From Nonomuraea soli (GTDB lineage: Bacteria; Actinomycetota; Actinomycetes; Streptosporangiales; Streptosporangiaceae): 64,000 nt of DNA. Below are positions 39,343 to 48,503 of the stretch, piece after piece; position 1 is the stretch's first letter; each line of letters starts with the position of its first letter. The notes under the pieces are model-generated. The model was given only the letters and a program-made list of their open reading frames with translations, had not been told where the DNA came from and did no database searches. The position numbers and the translations under genes were made by a program. The stretch covers positions 936,816-1,000,815 of the forward strand of contig NZ_JACDUR010000002.1 of assembly GCF_013761175.1 (NCBI RefSeq), in the 5' to 3' direction.

Positions 39343-40938
39343 ATGATCGTCGGGCCCTCGCGCCGCACCGTCCTGTCCGGCGCCCTCGCCGCCCTGGCCG
39401 TACCACGCGTACGGGAAGAAGGGCCCGGACGGCCGAACATCATCGTCGTCCTCGCCGACGACCTCGGCTGGGGCGAGGTCGGCTTCCAGGGGCAGCAGAC
39501 CATCCGCACACCCACGCTCGACCGCCTGGCCGCCGAAGGGGTGCGGTTCGAGGCCGGCTACTCGGGCGCTCCGCTCTGCGCGCCCTCGCGCTGCGCCCTG
39601 CTCACCGGCCTGCACGCCGGGCACGGCACCGTGCGCGAGAACCCCGAGGGCGGGCAGCAGCTCTCCCTGACCGACGTCGACCTCACCTTCGCCGAGCTGG
39701 CGCAGCTGTCCGGCTATCGGACGGCGTGCATCGGCAAATGGGGATTCGGGCCCGAGCGGCCGGGCCAGCCCTCGCACCCCAACGAACGCGGCTTCGAGGA
39801 GTTCTTCGGCTACATCGACCACCGGCACGCCCACCAATACTACCCGGCCTACCTGTGGCGCGACGGCGAGAAGATATGGCTCGGACGCAAGAGCTACGCC
39901 CCCGACCTGCTGCGAGACGAGGCCATCGGCTTCCTGCGCAGGCCGTCGAAACGTCCCTTCCTGCTGTACTTCTCCACGATTCTGCCGCACTCGCCGAGCG
40001 TGGTGCCGGGAGACGCCGGGCCGTACCAGGACCTGCCCTTCAGCCGCGCCAACCGGCGGCACGCCGCCCAGGTCGCCCGGCTCGACGCCGACGTCGCCGC
40101 CCTCGTGCGAGCCCTGCGCGACAGCGGCAGGGCCGGCAACACCATCCTGCTGTTCACCAGCGACAACGGCCCGCACAGCGAGAAAGGCGTGACCCCCGAG
40201 CTTATCGACGCCAACGGGCCCTTCCGCGGCGACAAACGCGACCTGTACGAAGGCGGCATCCGCGTGCCGATGATCGCCTGGTCGCCGCGCCTGCGCCCGC
40301 GCGTGGTCGCGGAGCCCGCCGCCTTCTGGGACGTGCTGCCCACCGTGGCCGACCTGATCGGCGCACCCGTGCCCGCGGGCACCGACGGGCGCAGCCTCAG
40401 AGGCCTGCTCACCGGCGGCGACCACGAGGGACACGACGCCCTGGTGTGGAACCGGCCGCGCAAGGTCCAGGCCATCCGGCAGGGACGATGGAAGGCCCTC
40501 CGCTTCGCGCCAGGCATTGCGGGCGCGCCGCCGGAAGGACGCGTCGAGCTCTACGACCTCGCCGACGACCCGGGGGAGCAGAACGACCTGTCGGCCACCT
40601 GGCCGGCCTTCACCGGCTCGCTGCTGTCTCTGCTCGACCGCTCCATCGGACCCGACCCGCGCCTGCCGTACGGCCTGCGGACCCTGGTCGACGGCGGGCG
40701 GCTCACGGTCACCTTGCACAACGGGTCGAGCGTGCCCTGGCAGGACGTACGGCTCAGCTACGAACCGGCCAAGGGGCTGAGAGTCGGCGACCCCGCACGC
40801 GTCACCCTGGCTCCCGGCTCCTCCACCGGCGCCGTCTTCCTCATGCCGGGCGGCTCGGGACGCGTCTGGGCGCACTTCCGCACCGGGACGCGCAAGCACG
40901 CCTTCCGCCGTGGCGTTTTTGTCGGAGACCTTCGCTAG
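39343..40938 (+). CDS. Tat-exported arylsulfatase-type sulfatase
   Basis: Sulfuric ester hydrolase of 531 residues. The twin-arginine signal is SRRTVLSGALAALAV (res ~6-20). The catalytic core has NIIVVLADDLGWGEVG with metal Asp residues, the formylglycine motif CAPSR at Cys79, GKWGFG, HRHAHQYYP, and FTSDNGPHSEKG with the second metal pair. The Cys-type motif requires activation to formylglycine by a separate generating enzyme, not seen in this window. The ATG at 39343 follows GGAAGG at good spacing; longer frames upstream lack support. The last ~80 residues are a beta-rich domain (DGGRLTVTLHNGSSVPW) typical for the end of sulfatases or an added binding module. Confidence 0.92.
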   Translation: MIVGPSRRTVLSGALAALAVPRVREEGPGRPNIIVVLADDLGWGEVGFQGQQTIRTPTLDRLAAEGVRFEAGYSGAPLCAPSRCALLTGLHAGHGTVRENPEGGQQLSLTDVDLTFAELAQLSGYRTACIGKWGFGPERPGQPSHPNERGFEEFFGYIDHRHAHQYYPAYLWRDGEKIWLGRKSYAPDLLRDEAIGFLRRPSKRPFLLYFSTILPHSPSVVPGDAGPYQDLPFSRANRRHAAQVARLDADVAALVRALRDSGRAGNTILLFTSDNGPHSEKGVTPELIDANGPFRGDKRDLYEGGIRVPMIAWSPRLRPRVVAEPAAFWDVLPTVADLIGAPVPAGTDGRSLRGLLTGGDHEGHDALVWNRPRKVQAIRQGRWKALRFAPGIAGAPPEGRVELYDLADDPGEQNDLSATWPAFTGSLLSLLDRSIGPDPRLPYGLRTLVDGGRLTVTLHNGSSVPWQDVRLSYEPAKGLRVGDPARVTLAPGSSTGAVFLMPGGSGRVWAHFRTGTRKHAFRRGVFVGDLR

Positions 40939-40980
40939 ATTTCGATCATCCACTCGACGAGATCATGGAGGTCGGCAGGC

Positions 40981-41454
40981 GTGGAGTCGGTCGAACAGCT
41001 GAGCGCGGCACGGGTCCTGGTGCCCGTCCAGCCACGGAAGCTGGCGAAGGTGCCGTTCGTGGAACTGGCCGAAGGGCGTTTACAGGGGGTGGTGTCGAGC
41101 GGGTCCGACCTGGCGCGGGTCTACGTGTCGTGGATCGCGGCGGGCTCACACGACTTCAATTGCAGCACCAACAACAACCGGCCCTGCGGCGGGCTCTACG
41201 GACGCCTGTGCAAGCACCTCGACCTGCTGGTCGAGGAGGCCGTGGTGCAATACGGCCTGGAGCGGGTCGCCCACTACCTCCGCGTGGAGGCCTCCGAGGT
41301 CGGCGAGCTGCTCGGGCGGCTCAACGGATCCCACGCGCCGGGCTCGTCGGCCATGGTGTTCAGCCGCTTCCTGCGGCACCTGGCCTACCTGGAGCTGCCT
41401 GCCACCGCCGAGCCGGTGGCCGAGCTCCACTGGTTCCCCGGGGCGGTGCGCTGA
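40981..41454 (+). CDS. SWIM-type zinc-finger-like small protein of the vWA/MoxR cassette
   Basis: 157-residue protein opening the cassette, GTG start. A cysteine/histidine cluster Cys61-x7-Cys69-x7-Cys77-x-His79 ends in the C-x-H pair typical of SWIM zinc fingers, although the first pair spacing is wider than in the classical CxCxnCxH. The rest is helical. Similar SWIM proteins are often encoded with vWA and MoxR ATPases and may bind DNA or protein partners. The stop overlaps the next start (TGATG). Function unknown; placement is the main clue. Confidence 0.8.
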   Translation: MESVEQLSAARVLVPVQPRKLAKVPFVELAEGRLQGVVSSGSDLARVYVSWIAAGSHDFNCSTNNNRPCGGLYGRLCKHLDLLVEEAVVQYGLERVAHYLRVEASEVGELLGRLNGSHAPGSSAMVFSRFLRHLAYLELPATAEPVAELHWFPGAVR

Positions 41455-42887
41455 TGCTCGCCGTCCACCTGTCCGCCCTCACCTCCCCCACCGGCGCCGA
41501 CGAGGCGCTCGCGCTGGTCGACGGGTTCGACGCGGCCCTCGAACACGGGCTCGGGCGGTTGTCGCCTGAGCACGCGGCGGCGCTGGGCGCGCTGGCCGGC
41601 GCCGTGGCGGCCACCCCGCTGGGCGCGGTCGCCGCCGAGGCGGCCGACAAGCTCGCGGCCGGGGCCGCGTCCGACTCGCGGCTGCTCGCGCTGGCGGGGG
41701 CCCGCGCCGCGGTGCTGGGCGCCGTGCACGACGCGCTGCTCGACGGCTTCGACACGGCGCTGGGCCGCACCCGCGCCCCCTGGACCCCGACCGGCGAGAC
41801 GCCGCCTTCCGCGCCGTCGCCGTCCGGGTCGTCCCCTTCTGTGCCGTTGCCTTCTGCGTCGTCCCCTTCCGCGCCGTCGCCTGTGAACCTGCTTGCCGGG
41901 TGCCGTTCGTGGCTCGGCGAGCTGGCGATCACCGGCTGGCGCGGCGTCGGCCACGACCTGGTCGCCGCGGCCGACCCCACCATCGAGGCCCTGCTGGCCG
42001 TCCCGTCCCTGCGCCGCCTCGCCGTCCTGGTCGACGGCCTGGCCGCCGAACTGCGCGCCTCCTCGCCCGTGGCCACCATGGAGCACCTCCCGGTCAGGCG
42101 CTGGGCCGACCTGTGGAGCCGCGCGATGCTCCTCACCGAACCCCAGCCTGCCCAGGCGGGCGAGCCGGTCTCCGGCAGGCTCCTGCTCCTCGGCGTCGAC
42201 GTCCACGAACACGGCACCGCCGTCCAGATCCAGGCCCACGGCCTGCTCGAAACCTCCGGCGAGACCCGCCTGGTGCGCACGAGCCTGGCCGCCGCCAAGG
42301 TCGACACCATCGTCGGCGCCGCCGTGTGGCGCCTGTTCTCCGCCTACCCCGTGCTCCTGTCGGCCCTGGCCAAGCGCCTGACGCTCGACATCACCGGCAT
42401 GACGCTGCTGCCCAGCGGCGACCTGCTCTGGAACGACGACCAGGCCAGAGGCGGAGAGCTCGCCAACCCCTTCACCGTCGCCCGCGTCCAGCTCGCCACA
42501 GGCGTGGCGCCCGCCGTCCCGCCGCTGGAGCGCCACCCCGTGCGACTGGCCGAACCCGTGCTGATCGAGGGCTACAGCTCCGACGGCACGACGGTCGAGC
42601 TCGACGGCCACACCCTCGTCGTGGAGCGCCTGTCCGGATGCGGGCCGCTCACCCCCGACCTGGTGGCCGCCTCCACGGCATGCCTGGGCCTGCTGCGATG
42701 GGACGGCGGCCGGTGGCGCCTGCAGCCCCTGGCGGTGCAGGCGACCGTCAAGCGCAAGCCCGTCGAGGCGCACTCCGGCGACTGGGCCGAGGGCATCACC
42801 GATCCCAAGCTGGCCAAGGCGGAGGCGAGGCACGGTGACGCGGTCGCCGTACTGAAGGAACGAGCGGGGCGGTTGCTGCGCAAATGA
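41454..42887 (+). CDS. Uncharacterised protein of the vWA/MoxR cassette
   Basis: 477 residues from the ATG at 41454, coupled to both neighbours (TGATG at the start, ATGA at the end). I do not recognise a named domain. Residues 1-100 are Ala/Leu/Gly-rich helices. A low-complexity Ser/Pro linker follows (~res 118-145, repeats of SPSAPSP type), then a helical region and a beta-rich C-terminal half (VSGRLLLLGVDVHEHG, LLPSGDLLWNDDQARGG, WRLQPLAVQATVKRK). No signal peptide or membrane segment. It may be the cassette's scaffold or client-recognition component; this is inference from position only. Confidence 0.82.
   Translation: MLAVHLSALTSPTGADEALALVDGFDAALEHGLGRLSPEHAAALGALAGAVAATPLGAVAAEAADKLAAGAASDSRLLALAGARAAVLGAVHDALLDGFDTALGRTRAPWTPTGETPPSAPSPSGSSPSVPLPSASSPSAPSPVNLLAGCRSWLGELAITGWRGVGHDLVAAADPTIEALLAVPSLRRLAVLVDGLAAELRASSPVATMEHLPVRRWADLWSRAMLLTEPQPAQAGEPVSGRLLLLGVDVHEHGTAVQIQAHGLLETSGETRLVRTSLAAAKVDTIVGAAVWRLFSAYPVLLSALAKRLTLDITGMTLLPSGDLLWNDDQARGGELANPFTVARVQLATGVAPAVPPLERHPVRLAEPVLIEGYSSDGTTVELDGHTLVVERLSGCGPLTPDLVAASTACLGLLRWDGGRWRLQPLAVQATVKRKPVEAHSGDWAEGITDPKLAKAEARHGDAVAVLKERAGRLLRK
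41812..41882 (+). repeat. Ser/Pro-coding tandem repeat
   Basis: Degenerate 15-18-base units (CTTCCGCGCCGTCGC and TCGTCCCCTTCTGTG types) repeat four to five times in frame and encode a Ser/Pro/Ala linker in the preceding gene. Base composition is T-richer than around it. Confidence 0.65.
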
Positions 42888-44302
42888 CCGACATCGCATC
42901 GGGCGGTACGGCCGCCCAGGAGCTTTCCGTATCCGATCAGAACCGCCGCCAGGTCCTGTACTGGCGGCTGCTGGCCCAGGTGTTCGACTCCGAGGAGCAG
43001 CCCACGCTCGAGACGGCGAGCGCCGCCGTCGTCGACGACCTCGGCCTGCCCCGCGCCCTGCTCGACCGTACGGTCACCGTCGACACCGTCGTGCAGCGTT
43101 TCCCCGAGGTGGGGGAGCAGCTGGAGCGGCTCGGCGAGCTCGACAGCGTGCGCACGGCGGCGCTGGTGTCCAAGCTGCTGCTGAACGTCTTCGCCACCGG
43201 CAACGGGCCCGTCACGGCGGCGCAGCTGGCCGGATGGCAGAGCGACGCCCGCTGCCTCGGCCGCGTCCTGGGCGGCGGCCGGGGTTCCGGCGGCGCCGAC
43301 GGCCAGGGCGACGGCTCGAACGGCTCCGACGGGCAGGATGGTGGTCCCGTCTCGCCCGGACGCGGAGGCGGCGGCCGTGGCACGAGCAGCCGTGGCGGGC
43401 GCGCCCTCGGCGCCGACGAGCTCGAGGCCCAGCTCGCCGCCATCGAGGCCGACATGGTCAAGCGCATGAAGCTGCGCGAGGTCCTCGCCGATCCCCACCT
43501 GGCCGCCCAGCTCACGCCGAGCATGTCGCTCGTCGAGCAGCTCCTGCGCGACAAGCACAACCTGTCCGGCGTCGCTCTGGCCAACGCCAAGGCCCTGATC
43601 AGGCGCTTCGTCGAAGAGGTCGCCCAGGTCCTGCGCACGCAGGTCCAGCAGACCAGCACCGGCAAGATCGACCGATCGGTGCCGCCCAAGCGGGTCTTCC
43701 GCAACCTCGACCTCGAGCGCACGATCTGGAAGAACCTCACCAACTGGTCACCCGAGGACGAACGCCTCTACGTCGACCGCCTCTTCTACCGTCACACCGC
43801 CAAACGCACGACCCCCGCCCGGATGATCGTCGTGGTCGACCAGTCGGGTTCGATGGTCGACGCGATGGTCAACTGCACCATCCTGGCCTCGATCTTCACC
43901 GGCCTGCCCAAGGTCGACGTGCACCTGGTCGCCTACGACACGCGTGCCCTCGACCTGACGCCCTGGGTGCACGACCCCTTCGAGGTGCTGCTGCGCACCA
44001 CGCTCGGCGGCGGCACCGACGGCACGGTCGCCATGGCGCTGGCCAGGCCGAAGATCGCCGATCCGCGCAACACCGTGATGGTGTGGATCTCCGACTTCTA
44101 CGACAACCGGCAGCTGATGACCGATTTCGAGGCGATCCACCGGTCCGGGGTGAAGCTCATCCCCGTCGGATCGGTCAGCAGTTCCGGCGCGGCCAGTGTC
44201 GACCCGTGGTTCCGGCAGAAGCTGAAGGACCTCGGCACCCCCGTCATTTCCGGAAAAATCACGAAGCTCGTCGTCGAGCTCAAGAACTTCCTGAACACCT
44301 AG
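42884..44302 (+). CDS. von Willebrand factor type A (vWA) domain protein
   Basis: 472-residue MIDAS-containing protein. The N-terminal half is helical with a Gly/Ser/Asp-rich spacer (~res 125-165). The vWA domain spans ~res 310-470: MIDAS Asp319-x-Ser321-x-Ser323 (VVVDQSGSM), the Thr in GGGTDGT and MVWISDFYD with the distal Asp. vWA proteins paired with MoxR AAA ATPases are known to act in assembly or maturation of protein complexes (CoxD/E, GvpN-type, RavA-ViaA) and in NTP-dependent conflict systems. Overlaps the previous gene (ATGA) and is followed by the ATPase after ten bases. Confidence 0.92.
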   Translation: MTDIASGGTAAQELSVSDQNRRQVLYWRLLAQVFDSEEQPTLETASAAVVDDLGLPRALLDRTVTVDTVVQRFPEVGEQLERLGELDSVRTAALVSKLLLNVFATGNGPVTAAQLAGWQSDARCLGRVLGGGRGSGGADGQGDGSNGSDGQDGGPVSPGRGGGGRGTSSRGGRALGADELEAQLAAIEADMVKRMKLREVLADPHLAAQLTPSMSLVEQLLRDKHNLSGVALANAKALIRRFVEEVAQVLRTQVQQTSTGKIDRSVPPKRVFRNLDLERTIWKNLTNWSPEDERLYVDRLFYRHTAKRTTPARMIVVVDQSGSMVDAMVNCTILASIFTGLPKVDVHLVAYDTRALDLTPWVHDPFEVLLRTTLGGGTDGTVAMALARPKIADPRNTVMVWISDFYDNRQLMTDFEAIHRSGVKLIPVGSVSSSGAASVDPWFRQKLKDLGTPVISGKITKLVVELKNFLNT

Positions 44303-44312
44303 GAGACATCGA

Positions 44313-45413
44313 GTGCTTCGCGCCCCCGCAGAGACCAAGTACGCCGACGAGCTCGACTACCTCGAGTCGATCGACACCGGTCCCAAGCCCTTCACCTGGC
44401 GCCTCAGCCCCCGCATGGTGCGCATCTTCGTCCTCGGCTCCGAGCGCTCCGACGGCCTCGACCGCGAGATCGCGCAGAAGTGGTTCGGCGACCGCAGCTT
44501 CGTCGAGCGCAGCATCGTCACCCTCGCCTCCGACCGCGGCCTGCTGCTCATCGGCGACCCCGGCACCGGCAAGAGCTGGCTGGCCGAACTCCTGGCCGCC
44601 GCCATCTGCCGCAACTCCACCCTGGTCGTCCAGGGCACGGCGGGCACGACCGAGGACCACATCAAGTACAGCTGGAACGTCTCCATGGTCATCGCCAAGG
44701 GCCAGTCGCGCCAGTCGATGATCCCCTCGCCCATCATGACCGCCATGGAGCAGGGCATGATCGGCCGTTTCGAGGAGCTCACCCGCTCCACCAGCGACGT
44801 GCAGGACGCCCTCATCTCGATCCTGTCGGAGAAGTACGTCTCCATCCCGGAGCTCGACGACGACAACATCGTCTTCGCCCAGCCCGGCTTCTCCATCATC
44901 GCCACCGCCAACAGCCGCGACCGCGGCGTCAACGACCTGTCGTCGGCCCTCAAGCGGCGCTTCAACTTCGTGCGCATCCCGGTGGTCACCAACAAGAAGA
45001 GCGAGGCGGAGATCGTCCGCTTCCGCACCGCCGAGCTGCTGCGCCGCCACCAGATCGAGCTGGAGCTGCCGCCGACGCTGCTCGACATCCTGCTGCAGAG
45101 CTTCGCCGACCTGCGCGCCGCCTCCGACGCGGCCGCCGGCGACGACGACCGCCTCGAGTCGGCGCTGTCGACGGCCGAGCAGATCGGCGTCCTGGAGGAC
45201 GCCATCCTGCACAGCCACTTCTTCGGCGACCGCACCCTGCGGGCCCAGACGCTGGCCGGATCCCTCGTCGGCTCCCTCGCCCGGCGCAGCCCCGAGGACC
45301 TGGCGATCCTCAACAAGTACTGGCACGGCGTGGTCGAGCCCAGGGGGCGCGAGGGCGGGGACTGGGGCGACTTCCTCGACGGCGGACGTCAGGCGATCTC
45401 CACCCTGTCATGA
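44313..45413 (+). CDS. MoxR-type AAA+ ATPase
   Basis: 366-residue AAA+ ATPase. Walker A GDPGTGKSW (Lys87), a Walker B-like region around GRFEELTRSTSDVQDALIS, sensor 1 ATANSRDRG, and arginine finger SALKRRFNF. The GTG at 44313 follows AGGAG with seven bases between. Partner of the vWA protein upstream; such pairs remodel or activate client complexes using ATP. Its stop overlaps the start of the following large gene (ATGA), so all three are co-translated. The client is unknown; the DUF5682-like product is the natural candidate. Confidence 0.93.
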   Translation: MLRAPAETKYADELDYLESIDTGPKPFTWRLSPRMVRIFVLGSERSDGLDREIAQKWFGDRSFVERSIVTLASDRGLLLIGDPGTGKSWLAELLAAAICRNSTLVVQGTAGTTEDHIKYSWNVSMVIAKGQSRQSMIPSPIMTAMEQGMIGRFEELTRSTSDVQDALISILSEKYVSIPELDDDNIVFAQPGFSIIATANSRDRGVNDLSSALKRRFNFVRIPVVTNKKSEAEIVRFRTAELLRRHQIELELPPTLLDILLQSFADLRAASDAAAGDDDRLESALSTAEQIGVLEDAILHSHFFGDRTLRAQTLAGSLVGSLARRSPEDLAILNKYWHGVVEPRGREGGDWGDFLDGGRQAISTLS

Positions 45414-48400
45414 CCGTACCCCTGCCCGCCCCCCACCGCCCGCGACAAGAAGGGGATCACCCGGTGCCACCCCACCCGGCCGAGCACGCCGGTGAAGCCA
45501 CGCCCGGCGGGACCTTCACGCCCCTGCGCGACCAGCTGGCCGGCGCCGCCGCCGCGTTCGCCTCCGGCGGTCTGCTGCCCAAGCTCGTCGACGACGTCGA
45601 ACGTGCCATGGCCGTGGAGCTGGAGATCTTCCCCGTCTGCCACCATTCGCCCGCCTCGGCGCTGGCGATGGCCAGGCGCCTGCGCGCCAAGCAGCCGAAG
45701 GTCATCTACCTCGAACTGTGCGAAGACCTGCGCCCGGTGCTGGAGGAGCTGCGCAACTGCAAGCTCCCGGTGGCGCTGCAGGCCTTCGCCACCCAGCTCG
45801 ACGGCTTCCCGCCCGGCTCGGGGCCGCTGAGCGTCATCGCGCCCATCACCGAGGCGTCGGCCGAATACCAGGCGATCTCCTACGCGCTCGACACGCCCGG
45901 CGTGGAGCTCGTCCTGGTCGACCGGTCGAGCGACCACGTCTTCCAGTGGGAGCAGGCCAGGGCGGACGCCCGGTCCGGCCAGACGGACGTCGGCATCGAG
46001 ATCGGCGACCTGCGCCCGCGCTTCGCCGAACTGGAGGAGCACCTGCTGCACCACGGCAAGGTGCGCCACTGGTCGGAATGGTGGGACCAGTACGTCGAGC
46101 AGCCCCTGTCCGGCGCCGACTACGACACCTACCGCCAGGTGATGGTGCTCATCGGCAGCCTCTTCCGCCGCCTGCGCGGCCCCGGCGGGCCGCCGACGGA
46201 CGACGAGGACCGCGAGCGGTACATGTGGACCCGCATGCGCGAGCACCTGCGCGACACCGGCACCGACCCGGCCGACTGCCTGTACGTGTGCGGCGCCTTC
46301 CACGCGGCCAGCCCCGTGATGGACGAGCCGTACGAGATCACCGGCCGTACGGCCACGCGGTGGTTGTACGGCCTCATCCCGTCGAGCCATTCGGCGATCG
46401 AGCGGCAGTTCGGGCTCGCCGGCGGTTCGGTGTCGATCGCGGCGGCGACGTGGGCGAAGGCGCTCAGGCGAGGCGGCGTCAAGCCGTACCGCCTGTCCAC
46501 CAAGCCTCCCGCCGCCACCCCGGCGGCCCCCGCGAAGATCAAGGCGGCGAAGGCCGCGGCCACCGGAGGCCCGGCGAACGCTGACATGCTCACCGGGTTC
46601 CTCGCCAGCCCGCCCGCGCTCGACGAGCTCGACGAGGCCGAGCTGCTCGGCTGGTGCGTCGACCTCGTACGGCTCGCGCGGCGCAACGGCTACCTGGCCA
46701 GCACCGCCGACGCCATCGCCGTCTACGAGACCTCCATCCTCCTGGCAGGCATGCGCAACCGTGTCCGGCCCACGCCGTACGACTTCCAGGACGCCGCCGT
46801 CACCTGCATCGAGAAGGACGTCGTGCCGGGACGGCGCGACGTGCGCCGGTTGTGCGAGATCCTCCTGGGCGGCGACCGTTTCGGCCAGGTCGGCTACCAC
46901 TCGCTGCCGCCCCTGGCCCAGGACGTGTTCGACCGGCTGGAGCCTCTCGGCCTCGACCTGAGCAAGCGCACCATCCACCGCGCCCTGCTCGACCTGAACG
47001 CCGACCCGCAGCTGGTGCCCGTCTCGCACTTGCTGTGGCTGCTGCGCCGCCTGCTGCCGGCCGACGCGGCCAGGCCCATCATGGGGTCGCGCAGGCTCGG
47101 CGAGCGCTCCCACCAGGAGAGCTGGGACCTGGCACTCGGACGCCACCAGCGCGAGATCATCGAGCTCGGCTACGAGGCCGTCACCGTGGAGCAGGTGCTG
47201 GAGCAGCGGCTGCGCAAGTCCGTCTCGGCTCCTGACGCCACCGCGGCGCGGGCGCTGGAGGCGGTGGAGGACGCGATCCTCTTCCTCGGCGGCGGACGGC
47301 TGGCGCAGGAGCTCGGCGCGCGGGCTGTGGAGCTGCTGGCGGCCGAGCGTACGGTCGACGAGGCGCCCGACGTGCTGCGGCGCATCCGCAGGTTGCTGGC
47401 CTTCTACCGCTCGAACGAGCCGGCGTTGCCCGAGTGGTGCGAGCGCTTCGTGACCGCCGGGTACGCCCACTACTGCACGCTGCTGCCCACCGCCTTCGTG
47501 GCCGACGACACCGGGCTGCGGCAGGTGGCGGCGATGCTCGGGTTCCTGTTCACCATGGAGAACCTGGCGCTGTCGCTGGGCTGCGACCGGGCGCAGCTGG
47601 AGCTGGCCGTCAAGCAGTCGCATCCGGAGAGCCCCGCGAAGGTGGCGCTGCTGTGGGCGGCGCAGACGCAGCTGGGCATCCTCGACCGGCAGGAGCTGCG
47701 GCGGCGGTGCGACGAGCTGCTCGCCCACCCGCTGGTGGTGCCGACGTTCCCGCAGTATCTGAGCGGGTTCGTTCAGGCGCTGGATCCGGTGCCGTCGCTG
47801 GGGCCGTTCGTGGTGGAGGTGATCTCCAAGGCCTTCGCCCGGTTGCCGGACGACGTGCTGCTGCCGTGGCTGCCGAAGCTGATCACGACGTTGCGTGATC
47901 AGGCGGGGGAGCTGTTGCCGGTGCTGATCAGGGAGGCGGGGCGCGTCTTCCCGGGACGGCTGGCGACCCTCGACCAATGGACACCACCGTGGCACGGCCA
48001 GGGCACCGGGCCTGGCGCCGGGGCTGGGTCTGGGGCTGGGCTTGGCGCTGGGCCCGGGGCCCTCGTCGGCGCCTCGGGGCAAGGCGGGGCCGGTTCGGCC
48101 GGCGCGCATGGGGTGGGCGGTCCAGCCGGCGCGATGGCAGGCGTGGGCGGCGCCATGGCAGCCGCGGACGGGGCGATGGCAGGCGTGGGCATGGCGGTGC
48201 CGGTGCCAGGTCCGGTCAACGGCCTGCTGGCCGCACACCCCGCGACCGCCGACGCGGTCGCGGCCCTGCTCGGCGCGGAGGCGCCCGCCTCCGGCTGGGA
48301 GCAGGGCCTGCGCGGGCCCGGAGGCGGCGGCGATGGGACCGGGCTCACGATCGGCGCGGTGAATGCGGAGAGCGCCGGGGGTGCAGGTGCCGGCGGTTCG

Positions 48401-48481
48401 CCCGGCTCCGGTGCGGCGGCGGCGCTGGTGGCCGAGCATCCGCGCACCGCCGAAGCCGTCGCGGACCTCGTCGGGGCGTGA
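45410..48481 (+). CDS. DUF5682-like large protein, effector or client of the MoxR/vWA pair
   Basis: 1023 residues from the ATG at 45410, which overlaps the ATPase stop. The N-terminal part contains [47 protein letters not shown] and [11 protein letters not shown], a pattern I associate with the DUF5682 family found next to MoxR/vWA genes. It recalls erythromycin-esterase/TraB-like folds with conserved His and Glu, but no activity is proven. A helical middle region of ~450 residues follows. From ~res 865 there is a Gly/Ala-rich linker and then two copies of an 18-residue helix motif ending the protein. No signal peptide. Family name from memory; a search is needed to confirm. Confidence 0.82.
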   Translation: MTVPLPAPHRPRQEGDHPVPPHPAEHAGEATPGGTFTPLRDQLAGAAAAFASGGLLPKLVDDVERAMAVELEIFPVCHHSPASALAMARRLRAKQPKVIYLELCEDLRPVLEELRNCKLPVALQAFATQLDGFPPGSGPLSVIAPITEASAEYQAISYALDTPGVELVLVDRSSDHVFQWEQARADARSGQTDVGIEIGDLRPRFAELEEHLLHHGKVRHWSEWWDQYVEQPLSGADYDTYRQVMVLIGSLFRRLRGPGGPPTDDEDRERYMWTRMREHLRDTGTDPADCLYVCGAFHAASPVMDEPYEITGRTATRWLYGLIPSSHSAIERQFGLAGGSVSIAAATWAKALRRGGVKPYRLSTKPPAATPAAPAKIKAAKAAATGGPANADMLTGFLASPPALDELDEAELLGWCVDLVRLARRNGYLASTADAIAVYETSILLAGMRNRVRPTPYDFQDAAVTCIEKDVVPGRRDVRRLCEILLGGDRFGQVGYHSLPPLAQDVFDRLEPLGLDLSKRTIHRALLDLNADPQLVPVSHLLWLLRRLLPADAARPIMGSRRLGERSHQESWDLALGRHQREIIELGYEAVTVEQVLEQRLRKSVSAPDATAARALEAVEDAILFLGGGRLAQELGARAVELLAAERTVDEAPDVLRRIRRLLAFYRSNEPALPEWCERFVTAGYAHYCTLLPTAFVADDTGLRQVAAMLGFLFTMENLALSLGCDRAQLELAVKQSHPESPAKVALLWAAQTQLGILDRQELRRRCDELLAHPLVVPTFPQYLSGFVQALDPVPSLGPFVVEVISKAFARLPDDVLLPWLPKLITTLRDQAGELLPVLIREAGRVFPGRLATLDQWTPPWHGQGTGPGAGAGSGAGLGAGPGALVGASGQGGAGSAGAHGVGGPAGAMAGVGGAMAAADGAMAGVGMAVPVPGPVNGLLAAHPATADAVAALLGAEAPASGWEQGLRGPGGGGDGTGLTIGAVNAESAGGAGAGGSPGSGAAAALVAEHPRTAEAVADLVGA
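48224..48478 (+). repeat. Two copies of an 18-residue C-terminal motif
   Basis: [18 protein letters not shown] (48224-48277) and [18 protein letters not shown] (48425-48478) share 12 of 18 residues and close the DUF5682-like protein, separated by a Gly-rich spacer. They look like short amphipathic helices used for docking. Confidence 0.75.
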
Positions 48482-48503
48482 GCACGATGGCAGACTGATC
48501 CGC

